From Nectonema munidae (Eukaryota; Nematomorpha; Nectonematoida; Nectonematidae): 64,000 bases of DNA. The notes beneath the pieces were generated by a model that was given only the letters and a program-made list of their open reading frames with translations, did no database searches and had not been told where the DNA came from. Within the stretch, counting starts at the first letter, position 1. The number at the start of each line of letters is the position of its first letter. The DNA lies in contig JAUIRK010000597.1 in the NCBI GenBank assembly GCA_030549495.1, positions 1 through 64,000 on the forward strand, in the 5' to 3' direction. Below are positions 50,715 through 62,207 of this stretch, piece by piece. The position numbers and the translations under genes were made by a program.

Positions 50715-53282
50715 ACACTGTAAAAAGTGCGTTTAGAATTTAAACACAGTATTAGGTGTTTGGTTATTTTTGTGTTTAAATAATGTTTAAAACCTAAACA
50801 CTTTACACCTAAAAACACATTGAAAGGGAAATATTTAGCATTTAAACATATTATATTACATTTAGACATTTTTATGTTGAAAAATTATTTATAATCTTAA
50901 ACACCATATAAAATTTCCAACTATTCCGTTTTGTGTTTAGAGTTTAAACAAAAAAATTAAACTGTATCTATTTAAATTTTCCATATAGGACAGATAGATG
51001 TCATTAAAATACAGAATTATTTTTTATAGCATTAGAGCTTATCTCATGTACATCTCAAAAGTGTATGCAGGATGTTTTTAAAATATGAACACTTTATGTG
51101 TTGACAGCAGCATCTCAATTAAAAATAACTATCAATTAAGTATCTAAAATCTAAAAAGATCTTTTGTTCAGTGTTTTTTATCAATCAAAAAATTGTAAAT
51201 TTTGGATTCTATTTTTAGCCCTTGAACTTGATAAAATGACAAAAATTCCAAATTTGACCTAAAAAAATTAAAAAATCATTCGATTTATTTCAAACAAATT
51301 ACATATTTGGAATCAGCGTATCAAACTCTATCAGAATACGTTTTAAATTTTTTAAATTTTCAATTTTTTAAATTTCAGATTTTTCAGACCTTTTCAAACG
51401 GCCTCAAAATTATGACTTCACATATAATTCAAAAAAAATCAAGTTTTATATATTTTTACAATCCTCTTATCATTCTGAATAACAATATTAACTTTATTTT
51501 ATATTAAATCTTTTTATTCAAAAAATTTTCATATATAGTATATGATGTACTTATTTTAGCCAATCAAAAAATTCATTTACATTAAAAAAATTTTACATTC
51601 TCAATATATCCAATTAAATTAATGGCTGATGGGTTTATTTATTCTTCTTAGGAAAGATAATAAATTTGTATGTTACTGTTTCAAATCTCTATCTTTAATA
51701 AAACAAGATTCTTTATTAAAGTTGTTTTTTTAATAAATTTTGTATTAGATTTCTAAAAATTTATACCTACTATTGATCATTTTTAAATTACTAAAGTTTT
51801 ATTAAGATTTCTTTAAAATCTAAATTATTTTTATAAATTTTATTTTTCAGTAATAGATTTCTATAATCTAAATTATTTAGTTTATAAATTTTTTTTTCTA
51901 AACTCTATTACTTTTAATTTTTAAGCATTAAGAGATTTCAATAGATTTAAATCTATTTTTTTTATTTAAATAGATAGATCTTTCTACTTTTGATAAGGTT
52001 TTTTAAATTTTATATAGATTACATATAATTTATATTGTCTGCTTTAATTTATTTTTAATGATAATCTAATTGCTAATTCTATAGATTTAGTACGAATCTA
52101 TTTTTAATTTAAATAAATAGATCTTTCTACTATGTTTTTTAGATTTTATCTACTAAATTGTCGGCTATTAATGATCTTTACGTGTACTAAGGATGATATT
52201 CGGGGATATAAAAGAAGTGGATCTATAATCACTTTACCGATGATCTTTGTGAACACCTAGAATCATGGGGGTACCAATTATCTTTCACAGGACCTAGAAT
52301 CACAGTAACAATGATCTTTAACAGGACCAAGTTAAGGGGGTACCAATGATCTTTATTAGGAACTAGAATCACAGTACCAATCATCTTTAACAGGACCTAG
52401 AATCACGGTGGTAGCAATGATCTTTAACAGGACCTAGGTCCTAGAATCACGGGGGTACCGATGATCTTTAACAGGATCTAGAATCACGGGAGTACCAATG
52501 ATCTTTAACAGGACATATATTTAAGGTATCAATGATCTTTAAGTGGACCTAGAAAAACAGGCTTATATTAGTTATAGATAGTAAATGTTTTGCTTTTGTT
52601 TTAAATTCCAAGTTACAGTAAAACGATACAGAACCTACTAGATAAAGGAGAAATTTACAAAGAATTCGACAAATTTGTTGAGGAAACGGCTTATCATCTT
52701 CTTTCATTGAATAATATAAATAATAAAACTTATTACTATGAATTTTTTTATAAATATCTCGTGTTTTTTTGGCTAATTTTAATGATTTCAATTTTTTGTT
52801 AGTATGGCTGAACTGCTTAATGACACTCAAGATTATTTCGATGGAATGAATTATAAAATTATTCACAAACTTAATATTTCATGATCCTTTTTTACGTTAT
52901 TCAAAACTTGTTATGAATAAACAAAATTTTTTATAGGCAACGGCGAAACAATCCTATATGAAAAATGAAGAAATATGAAGAGTAGTATGGCAAAGCAGCC
53001 ATACTACCAAAAAGATCCCATAACTTTTGTAAAATTTCTAAGAAATGAAGGTCAAAATATTCCATTAAAACACAAAATACTTAATTGATATGTGCTTAGA
53101 ACCTCATCACAACATTTTAGAACACTTTTTATCAAAACGGAATATTTTGGAACACGTAAAATTTAAACATTTTTTTCTGAACGCATAAAATTTGAACGCC
53201 TTTAGATAAAAAGTGTTTCTAAAAACGGACACTTTTTGTGTTTAAAAATGCGTTTATAATTTAAACAGATTTTTTACAGTGT
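50715..53282. mobile_element. 2.57 kb terminal-inverted-repeat element
   Basis: The left end ACACTGTAAAAAGTGCGTTT and the right end GATTTTTTACAGTGT are inverted repeats flanked by TAT/ATA, consistent with a TA target site. Inside each end, words such as GTGTTTAAA and AAACACTTTTTGTG recur as subterminal repeats. No transposase frame was recognised. It holds a second copy of the Helitron-like core and minisatellite (51219-52560). Confidence 0.6.
51219..52560 (+). repeat. Helitron-like core and 37-bp minisatellite, copy 2
   Basis: 51219-51520 matches 16033-16320 (CTTGAACTTGATAAAATGAC, TACATATTTGGAATCAGCGT). 52170-52560 has about nine units of the GATCTTTAACAGGACCTAGA type, some carrying GGGGGTACC. 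The CTAG end seen in the first copy is absent here. Confidence 0.75.
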
Positions 53283-55600
53283 ATATTCAAAATTTTTTTA
53301 ATATGTTCTATGTGACGCCTAAGATTTTTAGTTAAATAGCACTCATATTTGCAGTCATTAATTAGTTCATCATATTTTTTGGGTATATTTAAAATAGAAC
53401 TTGATAGGTAGTAAACTAATTGTACTACTGGTGCAATTTGGTAGACTAACTAAGCTAGTTAGAAATGAGACCCGGTGAGTAAGTATGATAAGCAAGTTCG
53501 TTTTCGGTGATTTGAACTATTCTTACTATAATTTGATATTTATTACACTTTATCAGGATCAAATAAACCATTTATGTGGACTATGCATTAGAACAGAAAT
53601 TATAAAAAGTATCATAAACGATTTGGTGGTTTTTGCTCGATTTAAAATAAATTTCCAATTATATTTGAATAACTATAGTCGTGGGGTGTTTTCATCGAGA
53701 AGGCACAATTGCGCTTCTTCTATCGAACTATCAGAAATGTTATTTTTACTAAGAAATTAACTAGCTGAACAAACTGACTAACTAATTTATTGGTTAATAA
53801 GTATAAATAAATTTTTTATAAAATTTTAGACTTTTAAAATTTCTTTTATAAATTTCTTTTTTTGTTGAAAAAAAAATCAAAAAAATTTAATAAATTAATT
53901 TTTTCTCAAATTTTAAATTTATAAAAATAAGTTTTATATTGAAAGATATAATTAGATTCCAAGTTGGTGAACTGTTGCAGAACGATGAAAAACTTAATTT
54001 TCATGGAAATTTTAAATTTATAATTTTTGGATAAATATATATAGGTACAAATGTTAGTGAAAATTTTGATGAGATCATAATTTTAAGTTTTATATTTGTT
54101 GAACAAATCTTACATTTTGTCGGCGAGATCTAGTTTTGTCAAAGAAATCTCTTGCTCCCGTTTTTGTTTGCATTTGTTATAATGGAAAGAGTTTGATGTG
54201 TATTGATGTAGAAAGATTGATTTTATAAAGTTGGAAGGAATTAATAAGGCTCATTTTGGAATTGTTTTAAAACTTTCAAATATAGCTTACTCAAACTTCA
54301 TACTTTTATTTTTGAATTATATATGGATAGTAAGGATATATATATATAACAAAGGTTATATTTTTGTCCGAATAATGAAGTTTTTAGATTATTGAAGTCT
54401 GATTGACTGTATATATAAGGTAATGAAAATATTACGTTTAGTTTTGTCGAAGAAATCTCCTTTTTTTCTCAGCGAAATACTGTCTTGATTTTCGACGAAA
54501 TCTCATGTTTCCGTTTTTAACAAAAGGTTGAGAGTAAGTATTTAATCATATAATTTCAAAAGTTTGTTTCCAACATTTTAATTTTGAGTGTATGAATTAT
54601 TATTGAGAAATTTATAGCTTTTTAGTTTCTGGCTTTTTGGTTTACAAGCGTTTTTGTTTTGAGCATTTCGTTTTTCGTGGATTTTGACTCAGATTTCATT
54701 TCAAACATTTTCTCTTTTATAAATATCTCACTTTTTTCAAGTTTTCTATGAAACAACTTAAATTACATTTATATACTTTATGAATCCTTATTTGAATCCA
54801 CTTCAATCCTTAATTGATTATAATTTTTTAGTGTTAAACTTTTTAACTCTTTAACTATCTTATTTAAGATTATTAATAATTAATATAAAAATTTGAGTTC
54901 CTTAAAGTAACAGTTACAAAGTGTTTAATTATGAATGCAGAATTTTGAGTTGCTTAAAGAAAAACTTGAAAAAAGTAAAATATTTTAAAAAGTTCGAATA
55001 CGTCACACCAAAAATTCATAATTATTATAAAGTATACACGTTGATTTAAGAAAAGTTAGGCTTCTATCAAAGCACCTTGAAAAAAATTTGTATCATGCTT
55101 CTACTTGTTTCTAGAATGTAAATCACTGCAAGTTTGTCTTCAGCGGATATTGTTTTAATGAGGAGGGGTCGCTTCTATGGCTACATCTATATCTAACAAC
55201 TGTATTAGTTTTGTAGAAATAGTTTCTTTCTTTGATATCTAGTTCTAGTAAATTAATTAGATTGTCTCTTCCATTGACAGACCATCAAAACAGGGATATT
55301 TGGTTAGCTATATTGTATTCAAATAGTGTGTTAGGTAAATTTCTATTTTTTAAATTGAATTATATCGTAATAGTGCTATCCTGACAACTGCATGAGTGTG
55401 AATAATGGCTTTTTTTTGGAAAATTTAAAGTTTGTTAAAATCGATTTTTTTTTGAAAGTAGGTCCTCCGAATACGGGAAAGAAATTAAGAATAAATTTTT
55501 AACAGTTTAGAAAACTATAGTATATTACATAAAGTAAAACAGAATAAAAAAGTATAGCAGGAAATATATCCTAAATTTATAATTTGAAAAAAGAAACAAA
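53283..55600. repeat. unassigned; contains GTCGACGAAATCTC-type repeats
   Basis: Between 54075 and 54510, units like TTTTGTCGNNGAAATCTC and TTTAAGTTTTATA recall the tandem repeat at 4158-4515. The frame at 53485-53760 has no recognisable residues. Nothing else supported. Confidence 0.35.
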
Positions 55601-55609
55601 AAGTTTACA

Positions 55610-56885
55610 CCAGTTTTGAGAAAAGCAAAAAGTATATGAATCTATATCATTCTGTTTGAATTATCCTTTGTCTCTTCACGTATTCAACGAAATCTGTAAA
55701 ACTTAAATGATATTGATTTTCCTAATTTAAAAAATTATAATTGGCCGGCAATTGTCCGTCGTGCAGTTGATCTCAATCCTTTCTAAAACTTCTCCTTATT
55801 CACATCTTTATAATTTATACTATACATCTGTATATTATTTTTTGTAATTTTATATAATGTAGTTGTAATTTTTTTCTATGTTTTTAGTTGAATTTATCTA
55901 CATGTATATACAGTAAAACCTCGTTATCTCTAATTTGAAGGGACCAAACAAAAACTTCGAGATATCCAGGTGTTCGAGATATCCAAAATATCAAGAAAAA
56001 CTATTATCAAGTTTATTTTTTGAAAAATAAGTATCGACCGGCATGTTTTTTGTCTGCTTGTTAGATCTAAAATAACTCTGGTAAAATAAACAGATCCTGA
56101 TATCTTTTTAAAGTGTATTTTATTTTAAATCAACGTCAGTAAGTCGGACTCAAAGAGACAGAAAGTCCAAAAAATGGTAGATGATTTGATGAAGGCATAA
56201 AAAACTATGGAAATCCATGATCATCACACATCGTATGCCTAGTTTTACATCACTCCTCTAAGCAGCTTTGATGATTTTGACATATTACTTTCATTAAGAT
56301 TTTCATTACAAACTTAATTTATTGGAGAAAAAATATAGCAACAATTGTTGCATAAATAAAATTTTAAACACTAAAATTTATTGGGGAGAAGAGGGAGAGG
56401 AGCAAAATGCGTTTTTGCCCCCTGGGAAAACATTAGGTGGAGAAGAGAGGGAAAGGGTCCCTGATATATTGCTGCAATAATGCTAGAGAACATTTATCTT
56501 TTATTATTTGGTGTTTTGTTGTAAATGATTATTTACGTATGTAAAAAGTTGGAGATAAACAGTAAATTTGATGCTTGTAACAATTAAGTACTTCGAGATA
56601 TCCGGGTTATTCAAGATATCAGAGTTCGAGATATCCAAACTTATTTACATGTAATGTATAGGGAAAAAAGTTCGTACCATAAAAGAACTTCGAGATAACA
56701 GATACTTAGAGATATCATCACATGTTCGAGATATCGAAGTTTCACTGTATATGTATTAATTTTTTTTTCAATTTCACCTTGTATTTTAATCTTGTATTTT
56801 CAAACTGTATTTTGATTGGAACGTACAAATAGTTTTACTTTTTTTGTTCTTCAAATAAATTTTACTTACTTACTTACTTACTTAA
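55610..56885 (+). mobile_element. LINE 3' end split by a Tigger MITE
   Basis: A possible C-terminal scrap (NWPAIVRRAVDLNPF-stop, ending near 55787) is followed by a T-rich untranslated stretch. After the inserted MITE it resumes with CTTGTATTTTAATCTTGTA and ends CAAATAAATTTTACTTACTT plus further ACTT units (to about 56885). The AATAAAT-plus-pyrimidine tail matches the other LINE tails in the window. It is a 5'-truncated copy. Confidence 0.5.
55911..56747. mobile_element. Tigger/pogo-type MITE, 837 bp
   Basis: Terminal inverted repeats CAGTAAAACCTCGTTATCTC and GAGATATCGAAGTTTCACTG are flanked by TA. Several internal copies of TTCGAGATATCC sit near both ends, as in pogo-superfamily elements. 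No transposase frame remains; the middle is AT-rich. It interrupts a LINE 3' end. Confidence 0.85.
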
Positions 56886-58115
56886 ACAAACCAATTTAAC
56901 CGATAATATTAACTAACTAACTGAATAAATAACGATCTAACTCATTACTGAAATATTTATCTAAAAAAATAATCTAATAAGTACCTTTAAGATCTAATTC
57001 TTTAAGATAGAATATCATAATGGCTAAAAGAAGCACGCTATAAATATTATAGTTTTCATTATCCCAATAATAAGTGAGCTATACATATGTCATTTGAGAT
57101 TTGACTTATTTTGTTGTGAATTAATTATTATTATCCTTTCTCTGCACTCAAACACGTTTACAACTTGTAAATCAAAATCCTATTTAAATCAAAATTTTTG
57201 TCCGCGATAAAATAGTAAAAGTAAGATGACTTACATTGTAATGATTTCAGTGAAGAGCATAACATTTAATGAAACTCAAGTTAAAATCTTCTCTGCAGGA
57301 CGCATCTTTATTGCATTTTTAGATAAAGGTGTGTAGTACATAGGATTGATCAGTTGCTAAAATGGCCTTTACTTTCAATCATTTCACGTAATCGCTAGCT
57401 ATTTCGTGCAATGTCTAGATAGTTTATACGAAATTACAACATTGAAGGTAAAATATCAACTTTTGTATTTTTCATGAGGTCATCAGCACTTAAAGTTTAA
57501 TGAATAGAATGCATTGTTTCAGATTTACGAAACATAAGAGAGAGTAATGTTTAAAAAATCGCTATATCATTGAAACAAAGAGAAAGACAGTTTAATCATT
57601 ACGTGCAATCACATTGACATCGCATTCAATCTCGTCGATACTTGGAAAAAGAAACCACGGACTACTCTTTTGCGCGCCTACTGATTCGAAAAAGGAGAAT
57701 TAAATACATAAAAATTTAATTCTTGTCTCTTTGCAAACAAAACTCTATAGTATTGTATATAAAATGAAAAATAGCAAAGTAATATAAAAACTACAGACTA
57801 AACTCTATCCGACTTTCTTTCTTTCTTCAAAACTAAAAAGCACAATTACAGCGCTTGTTTTGAACTATATGAGCTAGAAAATTTTGATCCTGTATCAAAG
57901 CAAAAAAGTATTCAACAACCTTTCCCAAATAGTGACGTCATTTCCAATAAAATATTTTTCTCAAAGGGCCTATTATTTTTCCGAGGGCAGGGGAATCGTG
58001 TATATGGTGTGGCCCTTGGCTATGTCTATGTATCCACTCGCCATTATGTATATTTTTTAGTTGCTATTGCATGCAAGCATATATTATTCTTCCATAATAA
58101 TTGGACAAATGATAC
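56886..58115. other. AT-rich stretch, no gene seen
   Basis: Contains a TGACGTCA site (57932-57939) and a small GC-richer patch (57965-58040). No exon could be supported. Confidence 0.35.
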
Positions 58116-58117
58116 AG

Positions 58118-58192
58118 ATGGATAGGGAATCGAGCCCAGAACGATAGGATCAAGACCTTATGCTTCAACCACTAGGGTATTTTCAGCATAAT
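58118..58192 (-). ncRNA. tRNA-like (SINE head or tRNA pseudogene)
   Basis: The minus strand reads CCCTAGTGGTTGAAGC (A-box-like) and then CTGGGCTCGATTCCCTA (B box with a three-base T-stem core). The anticodon stem pairs only in part, so it is more likely tRNA-derived than a working tRNA. Confidence 0.45.
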
Positions 58193-58604
58193 ACCACACG
58201 ATTATATGATGTAGTATGATCCAAAATCAGTTAAATATTGTAAAAATTGTAGTCACTAGACTAGAGTTTATATGCATATTCCAAAATAAAAAATCACGTA
58301 TCTTGTGGAGAATTAATGAAATAATATAAGTATATAATATGAATATTTTCTAGAAATAACATTAAGCTTCTATATACCCATGCTTTCCAAATTTGTAGAT
58401 TAGATGCATTCTTGGGAAGAGAAAAGGGATCTATCTCGCTCATTTTGATTTGTTGGTAAAGACCCATGTGTCTCTCTTCACAACGATGCTTTTTCTTCTT
58501 TCTTTCTTTTAAAATTAAAAATATTAAATTTTAGTGTATTTTTTTTTAGCTTATATGATAATTCTATCCCATAAAACGTAGATTGTTCAGACAAAGGATG
58601 TGCA

Positions 58605-58745
58605 GTGGCCAGATTCCAAGTAAGAGGGGGTAAAATTTATTTTAATAGGGGCCGGGACTATAAGAAAGTGTATATATACATTTATATGTTTTAAGGGAGT
58701 TCCAGTGGGCAAAATAAATACTTATTGACAGGCGCGGGTAAAACC
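58605..58745. repeat. dispersed G/C-run repeat, copy 3
   Basis: Matches part of 17180-17270: CTATAAGAAAGTGTATA, GGAGTTCCAGTGGGCAAAAT. It starts with CAGTGGCCAGATTCCAAG, similar to the hAT MITE ends, which suggests the family may be a longer hAT-type non-autonomous element. Confidence 0.5.
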
Positions 58746-59409
58746 AAAACAAATTTTTATTAAATTTTCTAAGTTTCCACAGTGAGTGAACCCTACATTT
58801 GTGAAAATATCTTTTATATTGGTTTGTGTTATAAAATATTTTAAGGTGCGCTTGATTCAAATTCTTGACTACACGACTATAGGTGCACTCAAATTATTTT
58901 TTTATTTTAAGGAAAATTTACCAAAGAATAAGTTATATATGAAGATTTTTCAATTTTATTTATTTTCCAATCTGTATTTTGTCATAGACGCTGTATTTTT
59001 CAGATCTACTCAGAAATTAAGTTATTGACAACTTTTTAGCTTCCCTCCTTGCTGATTATGGGGCATTTGTATCAGTTAGGACATTCCCAAGAACCACATA
59101 ATTTTCATAGAACTAAAATAAAAGAGTGATTTATTTAAAAATAGCTCTTGAAAACTTTATTATTACATAATGCCTACTCCAAACATAAATGTGTCAAGCT
59201 CACGAAAACATGTTGTTACGTGCTTAATTAATCAAAAGATTATTCAATAATAATTAAAAAATAACAATATTTTCAGGAATCTTTTTATAAATTAATCATT
59301 AAGATGATCTTTTTTGTGCTGTTCTCATTTTTTGCCTTGCTTGAAGATGAAACAAGTAAAATATAAATGATTCTCTTTCTCATTATGAAAAGTAGTATTT
59401 AGGATCTCT

Positions 59410-59825
59410 CGAATGGTAGTAATGATTTAGTACTGAAGGAAGTGAAATCATTTTATTCTTTTGCATTACTGTGCGATGAAACAACCGATGCTTCCCATCG
59501 CTATATGTTTACTCCCAATTTATGAATGAAGAAACTTTGAAAGAAAATATGCTTTTCTCATCAGAAATCAAGACAACATCAAATCTTCAAAAATGTGTGT
59601 GTGAAAATTTACCTTTTTTAAAAATCTGTTGTTTTATTCACAGACAAATTTTTAGGAAAAAAGTTCCTAAACTCTAGGTTATTGCAACAAGAGACTTGGA
59701 AATTGAAGATTTCTTCTTTTCAACCCAAACGCCTTATGATTAGACAAAGGAAATATGCTCATCTTTTATATTAAATGAAAAATTTTCAAGCCACATCTAT
59801 ATGATGTATTTTGGGAAGAAATGTT
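59410..59825 (+). pseudogene. hAT transposase fragment (ZBED/SCAND3-like)
   Basis: KEVKSFYSFALLCDETTDAS carries the first catalytic aspartate in the D-E-T/S-T-D block of hAT transposases. After a frame change come MNEETLKENMLFSSEIKTTS and QKCVCENLPFL, matching the E..Lf...l..tT..edi segment. Later pieces (RDLEIEDFFF, FSSHIYMMYFG) are decayed. This is the part missing from the hAT piece at 9956-10685, but from a different insertion. Confidence 0.65.
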
Positions 59826-59836
59826 AGTTAAGTTAA

Positions 59837-60415
59837 GTTAAGTTGTTTGTGACGTTCGCACCCATCCTTTCGGATATCATGGCCCGCCCGGAATGCTGAG
59901 TCCAGGTCTACTGGGACTTTCCATCCCACTAAACGCCTACCGGCCCTTGTTACTGCATAGCTATACCTTGTTATATATATTATTTTACAAGAATTTATGT
60001 TACAATATATAAATACAACTGAGTGAAAGATACAATCTTAACGCGAACGCTCCCAATTAGGGAAACAAACTTAATGTCTAGTGATAGCTTGCTTACTAAC
60101 CACGTAGAATCGAGTCGCCAGAGCACTACCTAACCGTAAAAACCTTTGAATTCTTCAGAGGAAGAAAACCAGGGTAAAAAATAGGCACGACGGAATCTAG
60201 CTTGTTCCTAAATAAAAGAATATGTTTATAAAAGGTATATGCTACAAAAATAGAAGCGTTAGAAGGCATGCAATATCTTATATATTATTAATAAATAATA
60301 TTTGATACATGTTATAGTGGGTAAGAAAGATATACATAATTTAGGGCATGCTAGGTTAGGAACAATCTACCCCTGGAATTTGACTCCATCCCTAAATGTT
60401 GTCCCTAGGATATAT
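59837..60415 (-). repeat. 555-bp dispersed repeat, copy 2
   Basis: Second copy of 39447-40001, with two small insertions (near 60000 and 60173). It is preceded by TTAAGTTAAGTTAAG, which is (CTTAA)n on the minus strand. Confidence 0.8.
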
Positions 60416-60740
60416 GTTTTAATATTGGAATGTTTAGACGGTTCTATATTGGAATGTTACAACATAGATCAAGCATGTATCTTGAGTCTTTCGTTTTTAT
60501 GCGAAAAAGGGGGGGGGGGGGTGCAAGGAGTAACTGTAGGGGCACTTTGTACTGAAGTGAACAAAATGCTTATAAAAATCGCTATCGCTCTGTCATGAAC
60601 GTTTGAGGATTGTTCAGAAGAAAAAAGGCTCAAAAGTGTGGAAAGCACAAGCGTAAATGAAGGCTCCAATATCCACATATAACGCTCATAGCAAAAATCT
60701 GAACATGAAGCACCACGTTTAAAACTGCACAATGCCTAAA

Positions 60741-60921
60741 TTATGAAATTAACTTTGCTTTCTTGAATTTTGGACGGTGACGCTTAAAATTTATTGAAAT
60801 ACTAGCTTTGTTTTGAAATACAAAATCTGATACTAGATTCGATGATGGAGAGTAAATTTCGTAATTCCCACGATCACTACTTTGAAGTCTGTTTCGCCTT
60901 TTTGTGATAAGGCTGGTGTAA
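60741..60921 (-). CDS. possible terminal exon, unknown gene
   Basis: A strong acceptor (GGTTCTTTGCAG) opens a frame reading YTSLITKRRNRLQSSDRGNY then EIYSPSSNLVSDFVFQ and, near the stop, FKRHRPKFKKAKLIS. Basic and Ser-rich, as in a cytoplasmic tail. Without splicing the frame runs back to 61079. No homology recognised. Confidence 0.25.
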
Positions 60922-60999
60922 CTGCAAAGAACCAACGTTGTACAAAATAGGGTGACGGGAAAAGTATCATGGGCTTCATAACACTGTCCCATAATGCAT

Positions 61000-61750
61000 G
61001 ATACAAAATGGATAAATTGTTGACTCTTTATTTTAATTAGTCGATGTCTATTTATAATAATTTTTTCAATATGACACAATTAAATAAAGACAAAATACAA
61101 AAGAAAGATCTTATTTACAATATAAACATACATAAATCTATGTCATAAACTTTTGCATACATATATGTTTCAGTTTCGATCCTTGTTCGTATCTCTTTAC
61201 GTATAATAGTAGGATGCATTGTTGACCCACCACGAATCTTATGTTTTTTCGTCCATTTTACTAAAAATAGACAGTTCGAAAATAAGTTGTATTTTATAAT
61301 CAAGACGTACGGATGATTGCCAATTTATTACGTTTTCTTTCTTTAACTTTCATCATAAAGATAATGGATCATAATTATTTTACTTTTTACTAAAAGTTTA
61401 GCGAACAGCTGAAATTGTGCATACCGTCAAATATTAACCTAGGACCCCCTCAGCGATTTCAAGGAGCCTTGAAAGTACGTAGGAACCACTTTTGCTCATA
61501 TTGTCCTACCGACAAATCCTAGAGTGCTATTTTCTAAGCAAGCACAAAAAGCGTAGAACAATACCATTTTATAAGCTATAAAGCAAAAAGGTTAGTCCGA
61601 AGAGAATATATAATGTGCTGGGGGAACGAAGAAGTGAAAAGGAAAAGAGAAGCTCTAGAGAAGTAACAAGTGCTTTATCACAAACGATAAGGATTCACAA
61701 GAAGAAAAAATCACGATATATTTTTAAGAGGCCATGAGGCTTTTGTTAGC
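61000..61750. other. unassigned
   Basis: No supported gene or repeat. Confidence 0.3.
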
Positions 61751-62207
61751 GCTCTTAAGAACATTTACTCAGCTTGGATTAAGCGCAATTACACCACACA
61801 GCGTCTGTAATTACAGTGAGTTTCTTCTCTCGGTGTGCTGTGGCTGTGTGCTATACTAACTCAGGAGTTGTTGCGAACACTCCTCACTCAGACTCTTCTC
61901 TGTCTTGTGTACATTTACGCTTGATCGCGGCCCACTCACATTATCTCCCTTGTTCCTTGCTTCTTCGCACAGCAGAAAACAAAACAGCTTTTAGCGAGCT
62001 CTTGTGTAACAACAAACATCATCCCTCCACACCACCATCCTCTCCCAGTTCCATCCATGTCTTTGTTTAACCGCAACCATACACTCACGCACACACAACA
62101 CATTCCTTCTTTACCCACTTCGCTGTGCCCACTGCTTATGCTCTGCATACCCTAATTTGCACGCCACTTTTAGATTCGTACACTCCCGAAGCAACATTCA
62201 GGTAGAA
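61750..62207 (+). promoter_or_regulatory. GC-rich promoter and non-coding first exon candidate
   Basis: This block is clearly less AT-rich than the rest of the window, with pyrimidine-rich strings (CTCCCTTGTTCCTTGCTTCT) and several CpGs. It ends in a good donor, ACATTCAG|GTAGAAG (GT at 62202-62203). No start codon begins a long frame, so the exon would be 5' untranslated, with coding exons beyond the window. The strand is inferred from the donor and the pyrimidine-rich plus strand. Confidence 0.4.

Noticed and set aside
60469-60732. Minus-strand frame with TPCTPPPP
   Set aside because: The proline run comes from a poly-G tract; nothing else suggests coding.
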